Source of the DNA: UBA11051 sp964390495
GTDB taxonomy: Bacteria > Armatimonadota > Zipacnadia > Zipacnadales > UBA11051
Length of the DNA stretch: 64,000 nucleotides
Assembly (NCBI GenBank): GCA_964390495.1
Contig: CAYMIN010000010.1
Coordinates: forward strand, 1-64,000
Reading direction: 5' to 3'
In this document: piece by piece, positions 42,480-51,204 of the stretch
How the letters are laid out: every line of letters starts with the position of its first letter
How positions within the stretch are numbered: position 1 is the stretch's first letter
Notes under the pieces: model-generated
Told to the model about the DNA's origin: nothing
Databases searched by the model: none
Seen by the model: only the letters and a program-made list of their open reading frames with translations
Program-made: the position numbers and the translations under genes

Positions 42480-43553
42480 ATGGTGAACAAGCGAATAGCT
42501 CTGATCGCAGCAATCGTCGCAGTAGCCGTGCTGGCCGGCTGTGGACGCGGCGAGCCGGGGGCAAGCGATCGGCCTGCCCGGGCTGAAAAGCCGGCTTTGC
42601 CCTCGCGCATCGTCCATGTCTTCTGCTACCACGGTATCGAGCCGGAGCCGGATAACTTCTACTTCAACCGCACCGCCGATTTCACCCAACAGATGCAGAC
42701 TCTGGCCGAGGAGGGCTTTGAGAGCATCACCTGCAAGCAGCTCGCCGACTACCTGAGTGGCGAACAGGACCTCCCCGAGAAGTCGGTGCTGCTTAGCTTC
42801 GATGATGGCAACTTGTGCGTGTATGAGAAGGCCTGCCCGATAATGGAACAATACGGCTTCAGGGCGACCCTTTTCCTGATTACCGGCTCGATGGGCGGAG
42901 AGGCGCACATGGGCTGGCAGCATATCCGCGACCTGCACGCTAGGGGCTATGAGATCGGCGCCCACACTCTGACCCACGCCAATCTGACGAAACCGGCTGA
43001 AGGTCAGAGTCTGGAAGAGCATCAGGCCGCCGTTGTCGAGGAGCTTACTGCACCGAAAGAGAAGATTGAGCAGATGATCGGTGAGCCGGTGGTGGCGGTG
43101 GCCTATCCATATGGGAACTATGATGAGTTCGTGATGTCGGCGGTTCGCGAGGCCGGCTATCGGCTCGGCTTCTCGATTGATAGAGGCGCAGTTGACGAGC
43201 AGTCGAATCCCTGGCGTCTGCCTCGGCAGATGGTGGTGCGGGACAATTCGCTGACGACCTTCAAGCGCTGGCTGGCGCAGGAGCCGCTGCATCTGGCCGG
43301 CCTCTCGCCGCCGATCGGCGAGGTGCTCAGTCAGACCGATGTTGAGATCCGTGCGCGGGTACTGGATGAAGATGTCAACCCCTCCGCCTTGGCGGTGGAG
43401 GCGGGCAAGGATACGAAGCTGAGTGTCAGCGAGCAGACCGACGAGCTAGTCATCACCACCAGGCTCAGCGAGGGGGCCAATAGCATCCGGCTGCAACATG
43501 CGGGCAGCCCGTCACGCGAGAGGTCGTGGGTGATCGTGTGCCGCCCGTCGTGA
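42480..43553 (+). CDS. Polysaccharide deacetylase (NodB domain) lipoprotein
   Basis: A 357-residue lipoprotein: signal MVNKRIALIAAIVAVAVLAGC with lipobox LAGC at residue 21. The NodB/CE4 domain has the catalytic Asp pair in LLSFDDGNLCVYEKACP, GFRATLFLITGSMGG, and the metal His-x3-His in GYEIGAHTLTHANL near residue 165, then VAYPYGNYDEFV. Such enzymes remove acetyl groups from N-acetyl sugars of extracellular or cell-wall glycans. The last 90 residues form a separate beta-rich domain. It probably acts in the envelope and starts a plus-strand run of glycan-related genes. Confidence 0.92.
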   Translation: MVNKRIALIAAIVAVAVLAGCGRGEPGASDRPARAEKPALPSRIVHVFCYHGIEPEPDNFYFNRTADFTQQMQTLAEEGFESITCKQLADYLSGEQDLPEKSVLLSFDDGNLCVYEKACPIMEQYGFRATLFLITGSMGGEAHMGWQHIRDLHARGYEIGAHTLTHANLTKPAEGQSLEEHQAAVVEELTAPKEKIEQMIGEPVVAVAYPYGNYDEFVMSAVREAGYRLGFSIDRGAVDEQSNPWRLPRQMVVRDNSLTTFKRWLAQEPLHLAGLSPPIGEVLSQTDVEIRARVLDEDVNPSALAVEAGKDTKLSVSEQTDELVITTRLSEGANSIRLQHAGSPSRERSWVIVCRPS

Positions 43554-43586
43554 TCCGGCGGCCCTGAAACGGATGCGCACAATACC

Positions 43587-45746
43587 ATGCGCCAGGAGCC
43601 CTTGAGACTGGTCAATCAGCAATCGCCGCGGAGCTTGCGCCGCCAGCGGCAGGCCCAGCAGCGCTCTAATTGCTGCTGCTGTCTGCTGGTGGTCGTCTCT
43701 GTGGTAATCATGCTGATTGCCTTTCGCGGCCCGGCCGCAAGCTGGCTGGCCCGGGTCCGCAAGCGCCCACCTCCAGCACATTCCACCGTGCTTTTCCCCC
43801 TCGAACTGGCGGCCAGCCAGTCGGCCTATTTCCGCTACGCTCTGGTCGAGTTGAATGCCACGCTGGTGGACCATCACGGCCAGCCGGTGGTCGCCGCTGA
43901 GGACCCGCTGGTCACTGTCACTCGCGACGGTGAGGTGGTCAGCACCATCGGCAGTGTGGAGAAGGTGCACCTCAAGTACAATCGCAGCCAGCAGCAGTAC
44001 TCCACCTACTGGCCGGTGCCCTGGAACGCCAAGCCGGGGTACTATGTCGCCGAGACGCGCGTCGAGGTCAGCGACCCGCAGAACTGGCCCTGGCGCACCG
44101 AGCAGGAGCAGAAACGCGCCAGGGATGAGGAGCCGCCCAAGGTCGAGGGCACGACCTGGTGTGTGGCGCGGACGCGCTTCGAGATTGTCGCTGCGGAGAG
44201 ACCCGAGTTGGCCCCCGGCACCTGTATCGCCACCTGGGAGCCGGACTTTCGTGCCACCGGCATCCCCAAGCCCGAAGGCGGCACCGGTGACTGGAAGACC
44301 ATGCTCGACTGGTGCGAGTATATCGGTGCTGATACCTTCTGGTTCCGAGGCGCTGTCACTGAAGCCTACCAGGGCAAGTTGACGATGGAGCAGCCTTTCA
44401 ACCCGGTCAACCTCGAGGCCATCCCCAAGCTGGCCGCCGAGGCGCACCGACGCGGCATTAAGTTCGGCGCCTGGGCCGTCGCCTACGCAACCTATCCCAA
44501 GGTCACCAAGACCAACCCCAGCGGCAGCAAGGCCAAGAAGCCGCCCTATGATTTCGCCCTGGACATCAGCCGCAGCACCGGCGCGAGTTCGGAGCGCGAA
44601 TTCGTCTCCCTGCTCGACGAGCGGCGGATTGACCATCTGGCCCGGTTTGCCAGCGAAATGCAGCAGCAGCCGGACGTGGACTTCATCGGCTTTGACTACT
44701 TCCGCAGCGACCGCGGCGGTTATGAGATGGTTGAGAAGTTCGCCCGCGAGATGCCGGTGCGCTTGCCGGAGGGATGGCACGACTACAGTCTCAGCCGCAA
44801 GCAGCGCTATGTTGTCACCAAGGTCGAGGAGCAGTGGCAAAGCGACGCCGACTTCTACGACTGCTGGAACTGGTGGCGGGCCCACCTCGGCGCTGATATT
44901 GCTCGCAAGATCAAGCAGAAGTCACAAGCTACCAAGCCCATCTGGATATTCGTGCTCAGTTGGCGCCATGGCGTACAGCATGGCCAGGACCCGCTGATGT
45001 TCACCGACGCCGGCGTGGCCTTACTGGCCCCGATGCTCTACCAGGTGCCGGATCGCCTCCATTTCGACACCATGACCCGGGAGTGGAACCAGTACCTGCG
45101 GCCCGAGCAGGTCAATTTGGTTGTCGGCGACCAGGTGGACTTCTACTGGCATCAGAAGATGCTGGTGCCGGCTGCTCCGGAGGAGCTCTATGACCGCATC
45201 GTCACCGCGCACCAGGACTACCAGCCGGGAGATGCAATGACTAAGGGCGCCTTCTGGCATGACATCAGCCGGGCGGCGCTGTGGGGCAATCGGGGACCGT
45301 ACCCGGGCCGGGAGTGGGCCCTGGCTGCCGCTGCGGCCTTCACTACCATACGCAATAACTGGGGGGTCTATCCTCTGCGCGTGAGCCTGAAGAGCTTGCG
45401 GCGCGACACCGGCTCAGGCTTTACAGCAGACCTCTCGATTGAGAACCTCTCGAATAAAGAAATCACCGACATTGGCGTAAAGCTGATGGACACTCCGCTA
45501 ATCGAGAGCACCGGCAAGCAGCAGCGGCGGATCAAGGGGTTGGGACCGAATGAGACGATTCTAGTGCCGTTTGAGGGGCGAGTTGCCGGCCCCTCGGCGG
45601 CGCGGGCCGGGCGCTATATGGTGGCCTTGCGCGTCACCTGGCCACGGGGCGATTACGGCAAGCAGTTCCGCGCCGACCTGCCCTGCCAGCAGACGGTGAT
45701 GAAGTACCTGCAAATCGGCTCCAGCGCCCCGAAAAAGGCCCAGTAA
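43587..45746 (+). CDS. Membrane-anchored TIM-barrel, glycoside-hydrolase-like protein
   Basis: A 719-residue protein with a short basic cytoplasmic tail and a single membrane helix at about residues 29-46, including CCCC. A beta domain (60-200) follows, then a TIM-barrel region (about 210-600): GDWKTMLDWCEYIGADTFWF, HRRGIKFGAWAVAYATYP, PDVDFIGFDYFRS and PIWIFVLSW. A C-terminal Ig-like domain ends it. Acidic residues in DFIGFDYFRSD and EYIGAD are in positions expected of hydrolase barrels, but no GH family is recognised. Probably extracellular, acting with the deacetylase just upstream. Confidence 0.75.
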   Translation: MRQEPLRLVNQQSPRSLRRQRQAQQRSNCCCCLLVVVSVVIMLIAFRGPAASWLARVRKRPPPAHSTVLFPLELAASQSAYFRYALVELNATLVDHHGQPVVAAEDPLVTVTRDGEVVSTIGSVEKVHLKYNRSQQQYSTYWPVPWNAKPGYYVAETRVEVSDPQNWPWRTEQEQKRARDEEPPKVEGTTWCVARTRFEIVAAERPELAPGTCIATWEPDFRATGIPKPEGGTGDWKTMLDWCEYIGADTFWFRGAVTEAYQGKLTMEQPFNPVNLEAIPKLAAEAHRRGIKFGAWAVAYATYPKVTKTNPSGSKAKKPPYDFALDISRSTGASSEREFVSLLDERRIDHLARFASEMQQQPDVDFIGFDYFRSDRGGYEMVEKFAREMPVRLPEGWHDYSLSRKQRYVVTKVEEQWQSDADFYDCWNWWRAHLGADIARKIKQKSQATKPIWIFVLSWRHGVQHGQDPLMFTDAGVALLAPMLYQVPDRLHFDTMTREWNQYLRPEQVNLVVGDQVDFYWHQKMLVPAAPEELYDRIVTAHQDYQPGDAMTKGAFWHDISRAALWGNRGPYPGREWALAAAAAFTTIRNNWGVYPLRVSLKSLRRDTGSGFTADLSIENLSNKEITDIGVKLMDTPLIESTGKQQRRIKGLGPNETILVPFEGRVAGPSAARAGRYMVALRVTWPRGDYGKQFRADLPCQQTVMKYLQIGSSAPKKAQ

Positions 45747-45822
45747 TTGGGCCAGACTGAAGCTGTCGCCTGTTCGCGTTACGGCCGCAGCCAACAATAA
45801 TGACAGAGGAAGTAGTCGGTAG

Positions 45823-46590
45823 ATGACGCAGCAGCCAGACTATACCCGCCCGGGCGCCGGCGAATTCGACGAAGTTGCCGACTACTACGATCACCTGATG
45901 CGCACCGTCCCGTACGCCCGCTGGGTAGATTACGTGGAGCGTCTGCTGAGGCGCTGGGACAAGCAGCCGCAGGTGGTGCTGGACCTGGCCTGCGGGACGG
46001 GCAAGGTCGGCAGCGAAATGATCAGGCGTGGGTATGACGCCCGCGGAGCCGACCTATCCGAGCCGATGGTGCGTCATTGTGCGCGCCAGGAGCCGCCGCT
46101 GCCGGCGCTGACCTGCGATGCCGCTGAGATGGCGCTCGCCGACGAGAGTTTCGACCTGATAGTGAGCCTGTATGACAGTCTCAACTACATACTGAACCCG
46201 CGCCGGCTTGCCGCATGTTTGCGTGAAGCCTATCGCGTGCTGCGGGCGGGTGGGCTACTGATATTCGATGTGAATACCGAGCGGGCGCTGGCTCTCGGGC
46301 TCTTCACTCAGCACAACCTGCGCACCAGCGAGCCGCTGCAGTACAGTTGGGAAGCGAGCTGGGACCCGGCCACCCGCATCTGCCGGGTTGACATGCTCTA
46401 CTATTGGAACGGCGCCGGTGGGCCGAAGCATTTCCGGGAGACCCACTTCCAGCGCGCCTATGGCAATGACGAGGTGCTGGCGATGCTGGGGGCGGCCGGC
46501 TTCAGCCGTTTCGAGGCATATTCGGCGTACAGTTTCAGGGCCGTTACCACCTATAGTGACCGTGTCTATTATGTGGCGCTAAAGGAGTGA
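45823..46590 (+). CDS. Class I SAM-dependent methyltransferase
   Basis: A 255-residue methyltransferase. SAM-binding motif I is VVLDLACGTGKVGSEMIRRG near residue 50. Motif II has GADLSEPM, and ESFDLIVSLYDSLNYIL corresponds to the motif IV acidic segment, as in the UbiE/Tam-like group. The substrate is not indicated. It lies between the TIM-barrel protein and a small lipoprotein, same strand. Confidence 0.88.
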   Translation: MTQQPDYTRPGAGEFDEVADYYDHLMRTVPYARWVDYVERLLRRWDKQPQVVLDLACGTGKVGSEMIRRGYDARGADLSEPMVRHCARQEPPLPALTCDAAEMALADESFDLIVSLYDSLNYILNPRRLAACLREAYRVLRAGGLLIFDVNTERALALGLFTQHNLRTSEPLQYSWEASWDPATRICRVDMLYYWNGAGGPKHFRETHFQRAYGNDEVLAMLGAAGFSRFEAYSAYSFRAVTTYSDRVYYVALKE

Positions 46591-46596
46591 ACCATT

Positions 46597-47010
46597 GTGA
46601 GATCATTGAGCTGTGCCGGACTCATTGCTGCCATCACGTGGGGCGTCATCGGGCTTGCGGGCTGCGGAGGTGGGAGCCCCAAGGGCGTCGCCAAGGCCTT
46701 CGTCGCTGCCATGCGCGACGGCGACAGCGCGCGGGCGGCCGGCTACTGGGACTACATCACCTACGCCCGCCAGGAAAACCCCGACTGGGACAACATCGCC
46801 ACAGGGCAGAGGAACCTGATAATCAAGGAGCTGCAGAAAAAACGCGCCCAGGAGTTGGAGTACTGGCAGCGTTACTTCCCGATCGGCTGCAAGGTTTCCG
46901 AAATAATGGTGGAGGGCGATAGTGCCATCGCCACTATTGCCGACGGCCGCGCCAACGAGGTCCATCTCATCAAAGTTGACAATGGATGGTATGTGAATGA
47001 AGTCAAGTAA
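46597..47010 (+). CDS. DUF4878-like small lipoprotein
   Basis: A 137-residue predicted lipoprotein starting at GTG, with signal MRSLSCAGLIAAITWGVIGL and lipobox LAGC at about residue 24. The mature part follows the cystatin-like DUF4878/NTF2 pattern: PKGVAKAFVAAMRDGDSARAA at the start, then VEGDSAIATIADG, and a final strand VDNGWYVNEVK. Such domains often act as small envelope binding proteins. It begins six bases after the methyltransferase and converges on the SDR gene with only 11 bases between them. Confidence 0.8.
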   Translation: MRSLSCAGLIAAITWGVIGLAGCGGGSPKGVAKAFVAAMRDGDSARAAGYWDYITYARQENPDWDNIATGQRNLIIKELQKKRAQELEYWQRYFPIGCKVSEIMVEGDSAIATIADGRANEVHLIKVDNGWYVNEVK

Positions 47011-47021
47011 GCTGGCCGACT

Positions 47022-47822
47022 TCACCAGGCCGTCCAGCCGCCCTCGACGCCGATGATCTGCCCGGTCAGGTACTGGGAGGCGTCGGACGCCAGGAAAACC
47101 GCCGGGCCCTTGATGTCCTCCGGCCCGGCCATGCGCCCCAGCGGACAATGGTCCTCATAGCGCTTCACGAATAGCGGGTCCTGGTCGGCGAACAGCCCGC
47201 CCGGTGCCAGGCAGTTGACCCGCACCCTCGGTGCCAGCAAGGTCGCCATAGACCGCGTCAGGTTAATCATCCCGCCCTTGACGAAGGCGTACTCCGCCGG
47301 CGAGGTGACGTCGGTACCCTCGTATATCGGGAAGGTCGGCCCGACCAGCCCGTAAATCGAGCTGATATTGATTATCGAGCCGCCGCCGGCCTCATACATG
47401 TACTGCCCCAGGTGCTTGCATATCATCAGCACGCCGGTGGCGTTGACCTGCATGTAAGCGGGCCAGTAATCCGTTTCCGTCTCCAGCAGGTTCTTCACCG
47501 GGAATCTGCCGACGGCGTTGTTGATGAATATGTCCAGCCGTCCGTAGGTCTCATCAATGTGATCGCGCAAGGCCAGGATCGAGGTCTCATCGCTCTGGTC
47601 GAGCCGGGCACCGCTGGCGCTGCCGCCGGCCTGCTGCAGCTCTGCGGCGTACTGCTGGCAGCGCTCCAGGTTGCGCGAGGCCACGATTACATGCGCCCCG
47701 GCCTCGGCTATCGCCTGGGACAGCCAGCGCCCGTAGAGGCCGTAGCCTCCGGTCACCAGTGCGACTCGGTCCTTGATGTCATAGAGCTGCTGGACGGTTC
47801 GGACTTCATTTTGGTTGCTCAT
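47022..47822 (-). CDS. Short-chain dehydrogenase/reductase (SDR)
   Basis: A 266-residue classical SDR. The cofactor motif is ALVTGGYGLYGRWLSQAIA near residue 20; FINNAVG carries the structural Asn; INISSIYG has the catalytic Ser; and EYAFVKGG the Tyr-x3-Lys near residue 170. A normal C-terminus ends VEGGWTAW. It oxidises or reduces an alcohol or carbonyl of unknown identity, with NAD(H) or NADP(H). The ATG at 47822 is preceded by AGAGGTGATAAAG; the longer frame is not supported. Confidence 0.9.
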   Translation of the reverse strand: MSNQNEVRTVQQLYDIKDRVALVTGGYGLYGRWLSQAIAEAGAHVIVASRNLERCQQYAAELQQAGGSASGARLDQSDETSILALRDHIDETYGRLDIFINNAVGRFPVKNLLETETDYWPAYMQVNATGVLMICKHLGQYMYEAGGGSIINISSIYGLVGPTFPIYEGTDVTSPAEYAFVKGGMINLTRSMATLLAPRVRVNCLAPGGLFADQDPLFVKRYEDHCPLGRMAGPEDIKGPAVFLASDASQYLTGQIIGVEGGWTAW

Positions 47823-47943
47823 CTTTATCACCTCTCTGCTCGATTCTTCGCAGCTACTCCTCTTTGGCCTGCAAAGCAAATGCAGAGGCGAGGAGGCTTG
47901 CCATCCGCATTGCCTAAAGCGGCACAGCCCTTTCTCCTAGCCT

Positions 47944-48040
47944 TCCTGGAGGACAGGGGACCCATGTTGCGCACGGGTGCCCCTGCCTGTCCATGGCGTT
48001 ACCACAAGTCGCGACAGGCAGGGATGCCTGTCGTCCTGGA
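47944..48040. repeat. Fold-back (MITE-like) repeat, copy 2, with nested hairpin
   Basis: The right part (48012-48040) matches copy 1 (22033-22061) at 27 of 29 bases. The left part begins TCCTGGAGGACAGG as in copy 1 but is interrupted by about 25 bases that themselves form a hairpin (GGGGACCCATG against CACGGGTGCCCC). Non-coding; the rest of 47823-48233 shows no gene. Confidence 0.7.
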
Positions 48041-48233
48041 TAGACTTTGCGGGGGCCAGTCGCGCCCTGCCGGCTTGTCTGTCGCCCGTTCTAGCGCTAC
48101 AGGGCGACTAGTCACAATTCTTCTTCGTTTCATCACGAACCTGCTTTGAAGGGTTCGCGGCGCCGACGGCGAAAACTATGGGGCGTAGCAGCCCGCGGTG
48201 CGCAGACCGCGAGCATTATGAGAGGTGATAGTA

Positions 48234-51140
48234 ATGCTGAGGCGCAAGGTGATTATTGTGCTGGCGTGTCTGGTGCTGGTGAGTTCGGCGTTGGCCGAGG
48301 ATCTGGTCATCAACGGTGGGTTCGAAGAGCCTGCTGACGGCCCGGCCACTGCTTTCACCAACTGGGGGCGCTGGCAGTCCTCCGCGCAGACGGCCTACAG
48401 GGTCACCGACCAGAAGACCGAAGGCGACTGGGCGCTTTTCATCAAGATGGACATTGCCGGCGGCGCCCAGGTCGTTCAGGGCAAGCTCAAGGACTACCAG
48501 CCCAGCCAGCTTTACGAGATTGTCTTCCAGGCCCGCAGTGCCGAGGCCTACGACTCCTTCGTAGTTGACGTGCTCGACCGCCACTCCAGCATGATCGGCA
48601 AGGCGCCGATTATCTCGAAGGCCTATACCAACGTCGGCTGGACCCAGTACAGTCTGCGCTTCACTGCTCCGAAGGAGGCCGGCCACCCGCTCTATCTGCG
48701 TTTCTACCCGCGCGGGCCGAAGATGGACTCGGCGGTCTATCTAGATGATGTCCATGTCTTCTCCGTGTCGGAGGCCGCAGTCAAGTTCACCGAGACCTAC
48801 CAGAGCGTCGAGCTGGACACCTACAATGCCATCACCGAGATGACCTTCGACCTGGACACGCAACTGGAGACCGCCCGCTGGCGCTTACAGGATATGCGGG
48901 TGGATAAGGCCGCCGCCGATGACAAGCTCGCGGCCCTTCAGCAGCAGGTCGAAGACCTTGCCGACAAGTTGCACGCCTCTATCAAAAGTGTTGAGGCGCT
49001 ACGCGAGGATAATCTCTTTTCAGGCATCATACTCTCCGCCTTGCCCGATGACGAAATCGCGGCCAAGACAGCGCATCTCGAGAAGCTGGTTACCGATGTC
49101 AATACGGCAATCGCGGCGACGCGGGCCGAGTTCCAGCCCAAGCTAGCGGCCCTTCGCGAGCAGATGGAGGCAGCCGCTCCCGGCTGGCAGCCGCCGGCCG
49201 CGCGCACCGCAACCTACAGCCCGGGCATGCTTGCCGACCGCTTCCATCGCATCATCTCGTACCACGGGTACATGCCCGCCAGCGAGTACCTGCACCGCGC
49301 GATGTGGGAGCTACAGCCGACCGCGATCCAGGGCTACCAGCAGCGCGACTACCGCCAGGAGAACCGTGCCGAGTTCCTGCGCCTGAATCAGCCTCGGGTG
49401 CTGCCCTATATCGAGCAGATGCGCGGGCCGGGGTGGCTCTTCGACCTCACCGAGACTAAAGCCTCGATAGACGCGGTCTTCAATGACATCGGCGATGATC
49501 CCGCTTTCAGCGGCATCGAGTTCGATGAGCCCGGCATCGTGGACAAGAGCGTCACCACCCCGGAAGGCTATGCCCAGTTCCGCAACTGGCTGGCCGCTCG
49601 CCATGCCGAGGAGGTAGGCGGCTTCCCTATCGCCGAAGCCCTGACCTGGGAGCTGCCCGAGAAGATCGAGAGCGACTTCGATAGAGTAATGTGGATGGAG
49701 CTGCAGCAGTTCAAGACCTACTGGTTCGCCCATAGGCTCAAAAAGATCCAGGACTACATCTACTCGAAGGACCCGAACAAGGTCTTTATAGTGGTGATCT
49801 GTCAACTCCTTCCCACCCAGCCGCAGTGGTCCTCCTATGTGACGACGGCCGCCGCCCTCGACTGGATCGCGATGGACCCGTATAACAGCGCCAGTGTCGG
49901 CGAGGCGCTACTGATGGATCTGCTCCGGTCGCACTCGAAAGGCCCCAATCTGCTGGTGGTGGGGACGTGCTACGACAGCACCGCGGGCCGCTTTGCCAAG
50001 GACATGTCCATCAGCTTCGCCCACTGCGGCGGGCTATGGAACTGGTGCTGGGTCTATATGGCCAAGCACCGCGCGCCGGCCGGCGTCACCCGGGGCAATT
50101 GGCCGCCGCAGTATCGCGGCTACTGGAAAGAGGGCATGTACGAGGCCGCCCAGGAGATCATGGGCAAGATGGCCGCCATCGAGCCGTACCTGGTACACAC
50201 CGACACCGCCGCCAATGTCGGCTTGGTCTATAGCGAGCGCACCGGCATTTATGGGAGCCTTCCTGACGTGCCTCAGTGCTATATCAGCAATCTAGGCATC
50301 TATCAGGCGCTGCAGCAGTTGCAGATTCCCTGCGAGGCGCTGTTTGCCGAGAGCATGACAGCCGAGAAATTGTCCAAGTTTGCATCTTTAATATTGGTAG
50401 ATGCTGAACTCCTGACCGATAATGAAGTCGCTTTGCTTAAAAACTGGTGCCGAGCCGGCGGCAGTCTCATCGCCTTGGGCGGCGTCGGCACTCGTGACCA
50501 GTGGGGTCGAGAGCATGAGGACTACGGTGGGCTGACCGAGCTGTTCGGCGTAAAGCGGGGCGAGGCCAAGACCGGCGCGGCGACTTGGCAGCTTGATGAT
50601 GGTGCCGAGGTGAAGCTGGCTGATACCTGGGCGTACGATTCCGTCGAGCCTGCGAGTGACAGCGCTCAGGCCATCGGCCATTTCGACAATGGCGACATCG
50701 CCGCTGTGACCAACAGCTTCGGGAATGGGCAGGTTGTGCTACTACCGACCCACGGGCTCGGCCTCAGCTTCGATGGCAGCAAGTACATCAAGGGCATGTA
50801 CAAGATCTACTGGCCGGGCTTTAAGGATAACCTGCGCCAGTTGGTGCTGGAGGGCGTGCGTGAAGCCGGCAGTCGGCTGCCGGTCCGCGCGGAGAACGCC
50901 CCTGACAATGTCGAGGTCGGAGTGCGCAAGCAAGGCGAGCGGCTGGTGGTGCACCTGCTCAATTACGATGACGAGGGGCCGGTCAGCGGGATGACGCTGC
51001 TGGCCGACGGGCGGGGCGATCAGAAGGCTTTCTATCCGGCGGACGGCGAGGAGATCGCCGCGACCAAGCATGGCCGCGACCTGCAGATTCTGGTCCGCGA
51101 TTTCGAGCATCACTGCTGCATAGTCATCGAGCCGCAGTAG
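48234..51140 (+). CDS. Large secreted multidomain protein with GH-like barrel and trimerisation-like domain
   Basis: A 968-residue protein with a signal peptide (about residues 1-22). It opens with a carbohydrate-binding-type jelly roll (LVINGGFEEPADGPATAF, residues 22-180). A helical, probably coiled-coil stretch (185-310) follows, then a TIM-barrel-like region (about 330-640) with FSGIEFDEPGIVDK and WIAMDPYNSA. A flavodoxin-like domain (about 655-800) has LILVDAELLTDNEVALLKNW and CRAGGSLIALGGVG, and resembles the trimerisation domain of GH42 beta-galactosidases. Beta domains end it. I infer a secreted glycan-active enzyme, but the GH family is not assigned. The ATG at 48234 has GAGAGGTGA upstream; a GTG is in frame at 48225. 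Confidence 0.75.
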   Translation: MLRRKVIIVLACLVLVSSALAEDLVINGGFEEPADGPATAFTNWGRWQSSAQTAYRVTDQKTEGDWALFIKMDIAGGAQVVQGKLKDYQPSQLYEIVFQARSAEAYDSFVVDVLDRHSSMIGKAPIISKAYTNVGWTQYSLRFTAPKEAGHPLYLRFYPRGPKMDSAVYLDDVHVFSVSEAAVKFTETYQSVELDTYNAITEMTFDLDTQLETARWRLQDMRVDKAAADDKLAALQQQVEDLADKLHASIKSVEALREDNLFSGIILSALPDDEIAAKTAHLEKLVTDVNTAIAATRAEFQPKLAALREQMEAAAPGWQPPAARTATYSPGMLADRFHRIISYHGYMPASEYLHRAMWELQPTAIQGYQQRDYRQENRAEFLRLNQPRVLPYIEQMRGPGWLFDLTETKASIDAVFNDIGDDPAFSGIEFDEPGIVDKSVTTPEGYAQFRNWLAARHAEEVGGFPIAEALTWELPEKIESDFDRVMWMELQQFKTYWFAHRLKKIQDYIYSKDPNKVFIVVICQLLPTQPQWSSYVTTAAALDWIAMDPYNSASVGEALLMDLLRSHSKGPNLLVVGTCYDSTAGRFAKDMSISFAHCGGLWNWCWVYMAKHRAPAGVTRGNWPPQYRGYWKEGMYEAAQEIMGKMAAIEPYLVHTDTAANVGLVYSERTGIYGSLPDVPQCYISNLGIYQALQQLQIPCEALFAESMTAEKLSKFASLILVDAELLTDNEVALLKNWCRAGGSLIALGGVGTRDQWGREHEDYGGLTELFGVKRGEAKTGAATWQLDDGAEVKLADTWAYDSVEPASDSAQAIGHFDNGDIAAVTNSFGNGQVVLLPTHGLGLSFDGSKYIKGMYKIYWPGFKDNLRQLVLEGVREAGSRLPVRAENAPDNVEVGVRKQGERLVVHLLNYDDEGPVSGMTLLADGRGDQKAFYPADGEEIAATKHGRDLQILVRDFEHHCCIVIEPQ

Positions 51141-51204
51141 CCCGCTCTGTTGACACCAAGGCTAGCTCGACCTGCCCTAGCCTATTCCATGAGGAGGCCG
51201 TTTT

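Noticed and set aside
41070..43292. 740-codon minus-strand frame
   Set aside because: It covers the class III aminotransferase and polysaccharide deacetylase genes on the other strand, both with complete catalytic motifs; no start signal and no family pattern.
43512..44885. 457-codon minus-strand frame
   Set aside because: Antisense to the membrane-anchored barrel gene; composition is that of a shadow frame.
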